Positions 35,066 to 44,053 of a DNA stretch of 64,000 bases are shown here, one piece after another. Below the pieces are notes generated by a model. That model did no database searches, was not told the DNA's origin, and was given only the letters and a program-made list of their open reading frames with translations. The stretch lies in NCBI RefSeq assembly GCF_040958695.1, contig NZ_CP162599.1, positions 902,001-966,000 of the forward strand, written 5' to 3'. Source of the stretch: Ornithinibacillus sp. 4-3. Its GTDB lineage: Bacteria; Bacillota; Bacilli; Bacillales; Amphibacillaceae. The translations under genes were made by a program, and so were the position numbers. Numbering within the stretch: the first letter of the stretch is position 1; each line of letters starts with the position of its first letter.

Positions 35066-37239
35066 AGCAGCTTAAAAATAATTTTAAATATGAATGGTTG
35101 CTGTTGATTCGTAATAAATTTTTAGCGATTCCAATTTTAATTAATTTTGTGATTTGGGCTTATGTAATATATGGGAAATTTCAATTTGGTGCTGGGATAA
35201 CAGTTGAAAATCAATTTTATCAATATTTTATTTTTATCCTTTTATTTAATTTATTTATTGTTGGAATCCTAGCTGTTTATATCGTAAATCGGGATCGTAA
35301 TTCAAAATTTGAACAGCTAGCAATGACCTATCAAGTAAGAAACTGGCAATGGCTTACGAGTAAATGGTTGATCGTGCAAATATATGGGCTAGTCATCACA
35401 TTTTTCACAGTAATAATTCAAGTGATTTGGTTTTTTACGGCATCAATGAATGCGACTGAAGTGTTGAAGCAATCCATTTATACATTTGTACAAATGGGTG
35501 GAGCACTTTTCATTATTGTTTCATTTGGCTTTCTATGTGCAGTACTTATTCCAAATATATTTAGTTATTTAGCTATTCCTGTATTGATTATTGTGTCTGT
35601 ATTTTTACCATTTGATAACACAGGAATGTCGTTGGAATATGATAATCCGCGTTTCCATTTGCTGACACCTTTTGATTTTATGTTTGTGGAAACGCCGTAT
35701 GAAGGGATATGGGGAATTGAACGTGTATTTGACGATACACTGATTCATCAGGTAGCTGTATATGTTATAGCAATATTGATTTTTGCTTTTATGTTATTTA
35801 TTTTTAAAAGAAACCGTCGTAGTAAAGGGGAAAAGCAAGTCTTGCTTGCTCTTTTAGCTATAACAATGGCAGTGGCTTTTTTTATTAGTTTTATTCGTTT
35901 TACAGACTATAATCAAGCATTTAATCAATATGTAGAAACAGGAAATTATTATCTAGAAACATTCCTTTTGGATTATGAGGGAAAATCGGAAGAGGAATAT
36001 TACGATTATATTTATCAGTATTATGATGAAATGCAGGATGATGAGCCATATGATTTTTCTATTGAAACATCTGATTTAGATGTCTTATTAAAAGAGGGAC
36101 ATCAGTTAGAGGCAACAAATCAATTGACAATAAAAAATAATGGTAAGGAAGCGACTAATGAAGTATTCCTTACGTTAAATCATCAGCTTGAGGTAACAGA
36201 GTGTAGTAGTGAGCGAGAGTTAAGTTGTTTAATAGATGGGGATTTTATAACACTTCAACTGACGGAACCAATTCAGCCAAATGAAGAATTTGAAATGAAG
36301 CTTACCTATGGTGGAAAGATTTTACAATACTTTGATGAAGGAAATGGTGAGTCAGCATTTATTGATAAGCAACGTGTATTTCTACCTAAATCTGCTGGCT
36401 GGTATCCATTAATAGGCAAGCGTGCCTTATTTCAAGTAATGGAAGATGAACAGCTGTATGTAAAATTTAGAATGCGAAATACAAGACAAGTAGAAGATTT
36501 CCCTACACAATTTAATGTATCGCTTCAAAGTGCGGGTGTGGAAGTACCCTTAAGAATGTCGATTCCTAAGGCTGAAAATGGCAATTTTACTGGGAAAACA
36601 AAACATGGTTTAGAATTGATTGGCGGAAATATGGTGGAGCAAGAAGTAGCAGGTATCCGTGTGATTAGTCATCCACAATTGCAGGAAAGACTACCTGAAA
36701 TCATCAATAAATATCATCAAGCGTGGACAGGACTGAGGGAATGGTTTGATTTAGATTTAATGCCAGAAGCGATTTTCGTATTGCCAAGTAATCAATATTA
36801 TGACCAAATAAATCATACAGAGAATTTATATTTATTGAATGAAGATATGGTATATGGAGAAGCGTTAGAGAATCATGTTGCAAATGCTGTATATAGACAA
36901 GTGCTTCAATCTGGTATCCCTCATCCTAATACATTTCGTGACGGAGGTAGTACAGATGAAGTAGATTTCTATGATCGAACTATTTTAAATGAATTATTTG
37001 AATGGAGTATTTATTATCAAATGAAGCAAGAATCCTTTACAAAATATAAACCCGAAGGAAACTGGGAAAAAGAGTATGACCAAAAGATGGAAATAATTAA
37101 AGAAATGGAAAAACAAGGTGATGAATACTTACTTGCGTTTACCCGTTATTTATATGATGCTAGCAATGAATTAACAAATAGAAGTGAATTTAATATCGAG
37201 AAGCTTGCCGAATCATTTGAAAAGGAGATGAAGAAATGA
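35062..37239 (+). CDS. ABC-2-like permease with extracellular M1-peptidase-like domain
   Basis: 725 residues. Residues 1-295 contain seven membrane helices (first FLAIPILINFVIWAYVIYG, last LLALLAITMAVAFFISFIRF), then an approximately 430-residue domain predicted outside. The order resembles permease-M1 aminopeptidase fusions, with a beta-rich part (EATNQLTIKNNGKEATNEVF) and then a helical part. The usual HEXXH zinc motif is absent; the region where it might lie reads ENHVANAVYRQVL, so any peptidase activity is doubtful and the domain may only bind peptides. Couples by ATGA overlaps to the ATPase before and permease after. Confidence 0.75.
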   Translation: MKQLKNNFKYEWLLLIRNKFLAIPILINFVIWAYVIYGKFQFGAGITVENQFYQYFIFILLFNLFIVGILAVYIVNRDRNSKFEQLAMTYQVRNWQWLTSKWLIVQIYGLVITFFTVIIQVIWFFTASMNATEVLKQSIYTFVQMGGALFIIVSFGFLCAVLIPNIFSYLAIPVLIIVSVFLPFDNTGMSLEYDNPRFHLLTPFDFMFVETPYEGIWGIERVFDDTLIHQVAVYVIAILIFAFMLFIFKRNRRSKGEKQVLLALLAITMAVAFFISFIRFTDYNQAFNQYVETGNYYLETFLLDYEGKSEEEYYDYIYQYYDEMQDDEPYDFSIETSDLDVLLKEGHQLEATNQLTIKNNGKEATNEVFLTLNHQLEVTECSSERELSCLIDGDFITLQLTEPIQPNEEFEMKLTYGGKILQYFDEGNGESAFIDKQRVFLPKSAGWYPLIGKRALFQVMEDEQLYVKFRMRNTRQVEDFPTQFNVSLQSAGVEVPLRMSIPKAENGNFTGKTKHGLELIGGNMVEQEVAGIRVISHPQLQERLPEIINKYHQAWTGLREWFDLDLMPEAIFVLPSNQYYDQINHTENLYLLNEDMVYGEALENHVANAVYRQVLQSGIPHPNTFRDGGSTDEVDFYDRTILNELFEWSIYYQMKQESFTKYKPEGNWEKEYDQKMEIIKEMEKQGDEYLLAFTRYLYDASNELTNRSEFNIEKLAESFEKEMKK

Positions 37240-37925
37240 CAGGATTAATTTTTCGCTGTCAGCTCTTTTTCAAAAAATGGTTAAGCTCAATTTATGGGAT
37301 TGTCTTACTAGTATCTATCCCTATGGTAGCAATGATTCTTTATTATGATTTTTATTATGAAGAGACGGAGAGATTATTAAGTTTAATTTTTGAATTATTA
37401 GCACCGGTATGGCTTGTGCTTATCCTGCAATGGTATTTTTCAATTGAATTTGATTCTGGCTTTTTTACGCAGGTAGTGACCTATCCCATCGCCAGATATA
37501 AATTTTTACTGGAACGTTTTTTATTTGCATATATGTTATTTTTCGCTTTGCTAGGTGCTATTACGTGGGTGCTTACACCAATTCTAGGTTCTATTGTATG
37601 GAAGGCGTTACTTTATACACTACCACTTTATTTTTTCTATGGGGCAGTAATGCTTATTGGGCTGGTGATCAGTAAACGTTCGCTTGGTGCTTTGCTTGGC
37701 GGTATTTTTCTTTATTTGCAGAGCTTAATTGGTGCACCATTATTAGGGCAAGCTTTTCAAATGATTATGCTAAAGTATGGCAGTGTTATCTACTTTTTAG
37801 AGGGAGAGACTGGCTATAGTTTTGTAGATAATGATTTCTATTACTATAATCGGCTCATCTATATTGGAATCGGCATCATTCTAGTCATTTTAGCGCTTAT
37901 CAAATTTCAGAGAAAGCCGGTATAG
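37236..37925 (+). CDS. ABC transporter permease
   Basis: 229 residues with six membrane helices (IYGIVLLVSIPMVAMILYY, LAPVWLVLILQWYF, FLFAYMLFFALLGAITWV, LYTLPLYFFYGAVMLIGLVI, LGALLGGIFLYLQSLI, YIGIGIILVILALIKF). The start overlaps the previous gene in ATGA. Likely the second half of the channel served by the ATPase at 34190. Confidence 0.82.
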   Translation: MTGLIFRCQLFFKKWLSSIYGIVLLVSIPMVAMILYYDFYYEETERLLSLIFELLAPVWLVLILQWYFSIEFDSGFFTQVVTYPIARYKFLLERFLFAYMLFFALLGAITWVLTPILGSIVWKALLYTLPLYFFYGAVMLIGLVISKRSLGALLGGIFLYLQSLIGAPLLGQAFQMIMLKYGSVIYFLEGETGYSFVDNDFYYYNRLIYIGIGIILVILALIKFQRKPV

Positions 37926-37939
37926 GAAGGGGGAAGAAA

Positions 37940-38491
37940 ATGTTAGATGAACAATATATGACAGAATTGGCAAGTGGAAATGAATCAGCATTTGATTCCC
38001 TTGTTTTCCGTTATCATAAGCCTCTTTTCGGCTACCTCTACCGCTTATTACATGATGAAAAGCAAGCGGAGGATCTAGTGCAGGAGACCTTTTTGAAAAT
38101 TTATCAGGAAGGGAAAAGGGGATTTATACCGGAGCAATTTAAACCTTGGATGTATAAAATTGCCACGAATCGCTGTAAAGATTATTGGAAAAAAGCATCA
38201 ACGAAAAGGGAATTTGTAGCAGAGGATATATATGATAATCCAAGTCAGGTATACCATATTATCGATCATCAGATAGAAAGAAAATGGATGATGGAATCAT
38301 TGAATCATCTTTCGCTTGATTATCGAACAGCACTCTATTTACGTTTTTATCAGGATTTAAAATATGAGGAAATTGCTATGACATTGGAGATTCCTTTAAA
38401 TACAGTTAAGACTCGTATTTCACGAGGGTTAAATCAGCTAGAGAAAATTTTGCAGGAGAATGAGGGGAAGGAGGAGAGAAAATATGAGTGA
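37940..38491 (+). CDS. ECF-type RNA polymerase sigma factor
   Basis: 183 residues. Region 2: ESAFDSLVFRYHKPLFGYLYRLL and EDLVQETFLKIYQ, then FKPWMYKIATNRCKDYW. Region 4: LDYRTALYLRFYQDLKYEEIAMTLEIPLNTVKTRISRGL. AAGGGGGAAG precedes the ATG. It sits inside an ABC-transporter operon and its end overlaps the following membrane-protein gene, the usual place for an anti-sigma factor. The layout recalls the B. subtilis sigY-yxlCDEFG operon, which also pairs an ECF sigma factor with an ABC transporter. Which promoters it reads is not visible. Confidence 0.92.
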   Translation: MLDEQYMTELASGNESAFDSLVFRYHKPLFGYLYRLLHDEKQAEDLVQETFLKIYQEGKRGFIPEQFKPWMYKIATNRCKDYWKKASTKREFVAEDIYDNPSQVYHIIDHQIERKWMMESLNHLSLDYRTALYLRFYQDLKYEEIAMTLEIPLNTVKTRISRGLNQLEKILQENEGKEERKYE

Positions 38492-39281
38492 GGATAAGGA
38501 ATTACACAAGCTTGAAAAGAAATGGGCGAGTCGTATGGAACGTTTTACCACTCCAGAGCCTACTCGAGAGCAGACATTTATGTTATTAGATAATATAAGA
38601 AACCAAGCGGTTGAAGAACAACCGCAAGATATGCGAGCGGAACTTGAACAATTACAGAAATCCCGTACACGACTCGAACAAATGTTTGATTTACTAGCCT
38701 CACAATGGACATTTTATGGAATGCGTAGCTGGATTTTAACAGCAATTCTAATGCTTATACTAACCATTTCTGTATATGGTAATGATCCAGGAGAATCAGG
38801 CTTTTCGCTATGGTTAAAGGGAATGAGCTTCTTAATGATTATTTTGATTGCTTATGCATTTCGACCAAGAAATGAAGGAAATGCTACGCTTGAAGAGCTG
38901 AGCTATTATCCGCTTATTCAACAAATGTTTGCTCGCTTTGTTATTGTAATGGGTGTGCAGCTTATTCTTGCTTTGCCATTGACCTTTTTCTTATTAGGGT
39001 CAGCAAGCACAATGGCGTATATTTTCGGTACGTTTACTCCATTATTTTTCTTTGGATCGGTTGGCTTTGCTAGCACATTTTGGCTAGGAGGAAGTGCTGG
39101 AACAATCATCACAAGCTTTCTTTGGTTCATGCAAATTTTGTTAGATGGTCAAGTAAAGTCATTCTCATTATTTCGCTTACCAGAGAGTGATTGGTTTATG
39201 CTTGCAAATGTATTCCTTTTACTCCTATCAATTTTATTACTCTGGTCGATTGTTCTTAAACGAGAGAAGGCTGGACAATGA
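38484..39281 (+). CDS. Membrane protein, probable anti-sigma factor
   Basis: 265 residues from ATG 38484, chosen because GAAGGAGGAGA (38467-38477) precedes it; an upstream in-frame codon at 38460 does not fit. The N-terminal about 85 residues are charged and helical (ELHKLEKKWASRMERFTTPEPT), and six membrane helices follow from residue 85. No Cys-zinc anti-sigma motif is present. Overlap with the sigma gene by eight bases and a cytoplasmic helical N-terminus suggest an anti-sigma role. It could instead be a permease partner for the ATPase that overlaps its end. Confidence 0.65.
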   Translation: MSEDKELHKLEKKWASRMERFTTPEPTREQTFMLLDNIRNQAVEEQPQDMRAELEQLQKSRTRLEQMFDLLASQWTFYGMRSWILTAILMLILTISVYGNDPGESGFSLWLKGMSFLMIILIAYAFRPRNEGNATLEELSYYPLIQQMFARFVIVMGVQLILALPLTFFLLGSASTMAYIFGTFTPLFFFGSVGFASTFWLGGSAGTIITSFLWFMQILLDGQVKSFSLFRLPESDWFMLANVFLLLLSILLLWSIVLKREKAGQ

Positions 39282-39985
39282 GATTAGCATTAAACAATGT
39301 AACTTATGATATAACAGGAGAACGCATATTAGATCAGCTATCATGTAGGATCAATACAGGTATCACCTATATTATTGGTAAAAATGGCTCAGGAAAAAGC
39401 ACTTTATTAAAGCTGTGTGCGACTGCGCTTCAGCCAACAGAAGGAACGATTGAGTATACAGAGTTAGTAGAGAATCAACAAACAATCCTACAACGTAAAA
39501 GATTGACGATAGAGGACATAAGAAGAACGATTGGCTATATGCCTCAGGAATTTACAGGTTATGGGGAGCTATCCATTGAACGGTATCTACGATATATGGC
39601 AGCACATAAAGGGATTCCACGACAGTATGTAAAGAAAATAGTACGCGAATGGTTAGAAAAAACAAACTTATACACGATTCGTAGAAAAGCTTTATTTACC
39701 TTATCAGGCGGGCAGTTAAAAAAGGTCGGATTGATTCAAGCACTAATTAACCAACCAAGCATTTGTATTTTAGATGAACCGTTTGAAGGATTAGATCAAA
39801 TGGAAAGATATTATTTCGACCGTGTTCTGCGTAGATCCGCTTTCCATAGCATTATCCTGATTAGCACCAATATTGTTGAGGAAATGCAGGAAGGGGATGT
39901 GCTCTATTTAGATAGAGGAAAGATTCGATTATTTACTAATCTAGAGAAAGAGTCGCGTCAGCAGGTGAAGATGTGGATAGAGTGA
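39278..39985 (+). CDS. ABC transporter ATP-binding protein with altered H-loop
   Basis: 235 residues: Walker A GKNGSGKST, Q-loop GYMPQEF, signature LSGGQLKK, Walker B CILDEPFEGLD. The H-loop His is replaced: the motif reads ISTNIVEEM, where STH is expected, so hydrolysis may be reduced or differently controlled. It starts within ATGA at the end of the membrane protein, its likely partner, and closes the operon. Confidence 0.88.
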   Translation: MRLALNNVTYDITGERILDQLSCRINTGITYIIGKNGSGKSTLLKLCATALQPTEGTIEYTELVENQQTILQRKRLTIEDIRRTIGYMPQEFTGYGELSIERYLRYMAAHKGIPRQYVKKIVREWLEKTNLYTIRRKALFTLSGGQLKKVGLIQALINQPSICILDEPFEGLDQMERYYFDRVLRRSAFHSIILISTNIVEEMQEGDVLYLDRGKIRLFTNLEKESRQQVKMWIE

Positions 39986-40064
39986 AATCGATAAATGGAA
40001 GATAACCAAAAGAAATTAGTATTAAAAAAAGAATAGAAGCTTTGGAAAGTAATTGAAAAGCCTG

Positions 40065-40105
40065 GACAAGAAATTTTAGTTTAATATATTTCTTGTCTAT
40101 TTTTA
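40065..40105 (+). terminator. Terminator of the ABC/ECF operon
   Basis: GACAAGAAAT (40065-40074) pairs with ATTTCTTGTC (40088-40097), followed by TATTTTTA. Confidence 0.82.
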
Positions 40106-40263
40106 TATGTTTTGAAAATTAGGAGTATGATTTTTGTTTTCTTATCATTCTTAAGATAGAATTTAGTTTTAGTAAGAAATTTGTTGATATGAGAAGAGGT
40201 TATCAGATGGTAAGTGTTGAAAATATCATCTAAAATAGAATTTTTTCTAGAAAGGAGAAATAG

Positions 40264-42138
40264 ATGATTAAAAGAATAGGGGCTTTATTTGTTTTTCTAC
40301 TTGGTTTATTTTTTAGCTTCTTCACTGCCGATGTTGTGGCAGAAGATGCAACTCCATCAGATATCCCACTTACAGAGTTAGAGGCATTTGTAGATACGTA
40401 TGTGGATGAATATGTTGGTAAAACAGTAGCAGGTGCTACAATTATTGCAGTGAAAGATGGAAGAATTATTTTTTCCAAAGGTTACGGGTATGCAGATATA
40501 GAAGAGCAAATTCCAATGGATCCTAGTACCTCTGTACTCGAATGGGGATCAGTAGCAAAACTATTTGTCTGGGTATCGGCAATGCAGTTAGTGGAGGAAG
40601 AGAAGCTTGATTTACAAGCTGATATTCGCACTTATTTACCGGAGGGATTTCTCACCAAATTAAACTTTGATCAAGCTATCACGATGCTTGATTTAATGCA
40701 TCATCAGGCTGGGTTTGAAGAAAATATTTTTGATTTACTCTATGATTCCTCAGACCATCTGATGTCTTTAGAAGAGACATTAAAATTGGCAGAACCAGAG
40801 CAAGTTTATAAGCCTGGGGAAGTAGTTGCTTATTCTAATTATTCGACCTCCTTAGCAGCTTTTATTATTGAAAAAATTACAGGGCGATCATTTGCTGATT
40901 ATGCGGCAGAACATATTTTTACACCACTTGGTATGGAGCATACAACAATGCATTTACCAATGGAAGAAAAAGAAGAGATTCACTTAAACAAAACAAAAGG
41001 ATATACGTTAGAAGGCTCAGGTGATTTTAAGGAATTAGCACCTTTTTATATTTCCATGTATCCGAGCGGAGGTATTAATGGAACAGTAGAGGATTTGGCA
41101 AAATTTGCACAGGCTTTAATGCCAAATGATACGGAAAGCTCTCCCTTGTTTCAAGATAATCAAACTTTAACAACATTACTTTCTACAAGCTATGCTCCTC
41201 ATGAGGGGGTTGCAGGAAATGCTCATGGCTTTTGGGAATATGATGGTAAGTATAGAGGATTGGTGCATGGGGGAAATACGGTAGCTTTCTCTAGTAATTT
41301 TCATATTGTGCCTGAAGAGAACTTTGCTATTATTGTCTTAACTAACCAAGCAGATGAAGCAGATCTGACAAATGGTCTAATAGCTGAATTGGTTGGGCAA
41401 GGAGATCTAGCTATTCAATCAGATACTCCCCAGACATCTATTGTGGAGGGGGATTATTTATCAGCACGTCGAACTTATAGCGGATTTATCAATCTATATT
41501 TTTATCTCAATCCTTTACATATCACAGCAATTAGTGATCATGAAATCGAAATAGATTTAGCAGGATTTAAAGCTAATTATGTTCAAACAAGTCCGAACAC
41601 TTATAAATTTGAAAGTGGAGTAAATCTTTTACTTCCACATAATATGTTATATTTTCATGTGAAAGATGGGAAGGTAGAGCAAATTTCGACCACCTACGCT
41701 GATTATTTGCCAATGGATAAAAGTAAAGTTTTTCTTATGGCTAGTTTAGTATTATTTATTTGGTTTGTGGCTTACTTTCTTATTTCACCTATCTTATTAG
41801 CGATATTCGCTATTCGTCGACGGAGGAAAAAACTGAAAACAACCTTTATGATGAAGTGGAATAGGTTACTACTTCTTTCGGGAACAGCGATGCTAGTAAA
41901 TGTAATAGTATTAGCTGTCCGTATGCTAACAAAGCCAATGCGAGCATACTCAGAGCTTTTGATTCATTTTATATTGAATTATGGTTTAACAGCGATCAAT
42001 CTTCTCGCTTTTGTAATCATACTTCTGTATTGGAAAAAGACTCAGCTGACGAATATACAAAAGTTTGGATACATACTCACAGGAATTAGTAGTATTCTAT
42101 TTATTGCTTGGCTAATTGTCTGGCAGTTCTATGCTTGA
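40264..42138 (+). CDS. Membrane-anchored serine hydrolase, class C beta-lactamase family
   Basis: 624 residues. Signal peptide (LFVFLLGLFFSFFTADVVA), then a beta-lactamase/DD-peptidase-like domain: S96-V-A-K99 in EWGSVAKL, Y190-S-N192 in VAYSNYS and HGGNT as the KTG equivalent. A beta-rich linker follows, then four C-terminal membrane helices from about residue 480. Members act outside the membrane on cell-wall or D-amino-acid peptides (FmtA or Pbp-like) and are rarely true beta-lactamases. AAAGGAG provides the start. Monocistronic. Confidence 0.85.
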   Translation: MIKRIGALFVFLLGLFFSFFTADVVAEDATPSDIPLTELEAFVDTYVDEYVGKTVAGATIIAVKDGRIIFSKGYGYADIEEQIPMDPSTSVLEWGSVAKLFVWVSAMQLVEEEKLDLQADIRTYLPEGFLTKLNFDQAITMLDLMHHQAGFEENIFDLLYDSSDHLMSLEETLKLAEPEQVYKPGEVVAYSNYSTSLAAFIIEKITGRSFADYAAEHIFTPLGMEHTTMHLPMEEKEEIHLNKTKGYTLEGSGDFKELAPFYISMYPSGGINGTVEDLAKFAQALMPNDTESSPLFQDNQTLTTLLSTSYAPHEGVAGNAHGFWEYDGKYRGLVHGGNTVAFSSNFHIVPEENFAIIVLTNQADEADLTNGLIAELVGQGDLAIQSDTPQTSIVEGDYLSARRTYSGFINLYFYLNPLHITAISDHEIEIDLAGFKANYVQTSPNTYKFESGVNLLLPHNMLYFHVKDGKVEQISTTYADYLPMDKSKVFLMASLVLFIWFVAYFLISPILLAIFAIRRRRKKLKTTFMMKWNRLLLLSGTAMLVNVIVLAVRMLTKPMRAYSELLIHFILNYGLTAINLLAFVIILLYWKKTQLTNIQKFGYILTGISSILFIAWLIVWQFYA

Positions 42139-42398
42139 GGTCATTTCTTAACCTTACTGAGTGTTCTACACTTTTCGTTCGGTAATGCAAATAAAGATAT
42201 GATATGATTCAAGAGGATTAAAAAGCATAGTGCATATCATTTAAAATAAATACGGCTAGAGCTAGATGGAGTCTCAACAAATAGGACGGTGACATCTAAG
42301 TGCTTTATTTGCTTCATTACTGAATTGCTTTTAATAATTAAAGGTCAGATGAATCACTCTAAGGCGTGATTGATATAGACAGATGGAGAGTGAGGAAA

Positions 42399-43352
42399 AT
42401 GGCAAGAACATCTTCAACAGTGCAGGGAATTATTTTTAGTCTAATTGCCGGCTCCGCATGGGGGTTGGCTTTTCTTATTCCCAATATGCTTGCAAGTTTC
42501 ACATCGTTAGATATTACGATTGGGCGTTATTTTATGTACGGCCTTTATTCTATTATTTTATTTATGATTGCTCGACAAAATCCATTCAAAATATCGAAAA
42601 AAGTTTGGTTGCAAGCATTAATTTATGCATTTGCTGGGAATGTAGGATATTTTTTCTTCCTTGTTTTAGCGATAAAATATGCTGGAGCAACAGTAACTAC
42701 ACTAGTTCTTGGCACAATCCCAATTGTTATCAGTATTGTTGGTAATTTTATTTATAAGGAATTCCCATTGAAAATCATGCTTATTCCAGCGGCTTCGATT
42801 TTAATCGGTGTTACTTTACTGTCTTATGGGGAATTAGATATGCAAGCTTTCGAAGTAAGTGGCAATGATTTTCTTCTAGGTTTTGCTTGCGCATTAATTG
42901 CCTTAGGGATGTGGACAGGATACGGAATTTCGAATGGGCGTTTTTTACGAGAAAATAGTGATGTTTCAGCAGATTTATTTTCAACAATCATTGGTATTCA
43001 AACATTAACATTGGTAATTATAGTAATTATCGTAAACAGCATTTTCCAAGAGCCTATCTGGGTACGTATTTGGGCGAATGAGGAATTTCTAATCTTTATC
43101 ATCGGTGTTTCTGTATTAGGGATATTTGCATCATGGGTAGCTACCTGGGCCTGGAATCATGCATCAGCTAGGTTATCAGTTTCCTTATCAGGAATGCTTC
43201 TATCATTTGAAACCATTTTTGGATTATTATATGCGTTTATATATTATCAAGCATTTCCAACGATGACAGAAGGCTTTAGTATTGTGCTTATCTTAATCGG
43301 TGTATTATTTGGAATTTGGCGTATTTATCATTATAAATTTACATTAAAATAG
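42399..43352 (+). CDS. EamA-family (DMT) transporter
   Basis: 317 residues with ten membrane helices in two EamA repeats (IIFSLIAGSAWGLAFLIPNML; FLLGFACALIALGMWTGYGI). These export metabolites such as amino acids; the substrate is unknown here. The frame is open from a GTG at 42366, but GGAG (42385-42388) precedes ATG 42399, and the usual repeat starts there. Followed eleven bases later by the NTF2-like gene, so probably one operon. Confidence 0.87.
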   Translation: MARTSSTVQGIIFSLIAGSAWGLAFLIPNMLASFTSLDITIGRYFMYGLYSIILFMIARQNPFKISKKVWLQALIYAFAGNVGYFFFLVLAIKYAGATVTTLVLGTIPIVISIVGNFIYKEFPLKIMLIPAASILIGVTLLSYGELDMQAFEVSGNDFLLGFACALIALGMWTGYGISNGRFLRENSDVSADLFSTIIGIQTLTLVIIVIIVNSIFQEPIWVRIWANEEFLIFIIGVSVLGIFASWVATWAWNHASARLSVSLSGMLLSFETIFGLLYAFIYYQAFPTMTEGFSIVLILIGVLFGIWRIYHYKFTLK

Positions 43353-43363
43353 AGGTGAGAATC

Positions 43364-43732
43364 ATGGAGATTATTCGTAACTCAGGTTGTGATAACGCAC
43401 CGAAGAATAAATTTATTCAAGAATATTCGATTGCATTGTTAACAAATAATCAGGAAGCATTACTAGAAAAAAGTGCAGAGCAAATAGAAATGTATTTATC
43501 AAAGGGAACAATGATAAAGGGAAAAGAAGCACTGTCCCAGCTTAGAGATTTCCTTCCAACGGGTCACCAAATACTAAGATGTGATGCATCCATCTCTCAC
43601 GGAAAGCAAGCTTCTTTCCTTGGAACCTTGGAAAATGATATAGAGACACTCTTTGTTTCGATTCATTATGAATTTCGAACCTTTAAAGCAACTGATATTG
43701 TTAAGGCGATTCTATTTTTAGAGGAAAAATGA
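43364..43732 (+). CDS. NTF2-like/SnoaL-fold protein
   Basis: 122 residues beginning MEIIRNSGCDNAPKNKFIQEYSIAL, typical of a Bacillus NTF2-like family in which an N-terminal CGN-PKN motif precedes the cone-shaped fold (QIEMYLSKGTMIKGKEALSQL). No catalytic residues can be named. GAGGTGAG sits before ATG 43364, making this start better than 43355. Function unknown. Confidence 0.65.
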   Translation: MEIIRNSGCDNAPKNKFIQEYSIALLTNNQEALLEKSAEQIEMYLSKGTMIKGKEALSQLRDFLPTGHQILRCDASISHGKQASFLGTLENDIETLFVSIHYEFRTFKATDIVKAILFLEEK

Positions 43733-43801
43733 GGTTAAAATAAAAGGAAAAACAGAGCTTGAAATACGGACATTATTCAAATGAAGCGAAGTATAGAGGA
43801 A

Positions 43802-43857
43802 GTTCGGTTAAGTTCGCGACGTCCTGTCGCAACACCGAACTGACATACATCCTGTAT
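43802..43857. repeat. Tandem hairpins with TCCT loops
   Basis: The 43733-44053 gap holds two adjacent hairpins. The first has outer arms GTTCGGT (43802-43808) and ACCGAAC (43834-43840) and an inner stem GCGAC-GTCCT-GTCGC. The second is ATAC-ATCCT-GTAT at 43845-43857. Both loops share RTCCT. No T run follows, so it is not a normal terminator. It looks like an intergenic repeat element or a structured leader. I found no T-box motif here despite ilvD downstream. Confidence 0.6.
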
Positions 43858-43987
43858 CCCTCGAAGCGGTTATTTTCACAATTTATGTTCGGAACTAATT
43901 TTAAGTAATAAAACCTTTTTTCTGAACCTCCTTCACAAATGGTTATGACGGAATAATCAGATAAGTCATGATAATCATACAACTATG

Positions 43988-44016
43988 TTGACGGAACTAT
44001 TTATAGCACTTAAAAT
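43988..44016 (+). promoter_or_regulatory. Promoter of ilvD
   Basis: TTGACG (43988-43993), 17 bases, TAAAAT (44011-44016), about 38 bases before the ilvD ATG. Confidence 0.65.
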
Positions 44017-44053
44017 GAAGAGACTAACTAATTGAAAAAGGTGTGTATGTATA

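Noticed and set aside
43733..44053. T-box leader before ilvD
   Set aside because: I found no T-box signature such as TGGNACCGCG and no antiterminator; the hairpins there do not fit a T-box.
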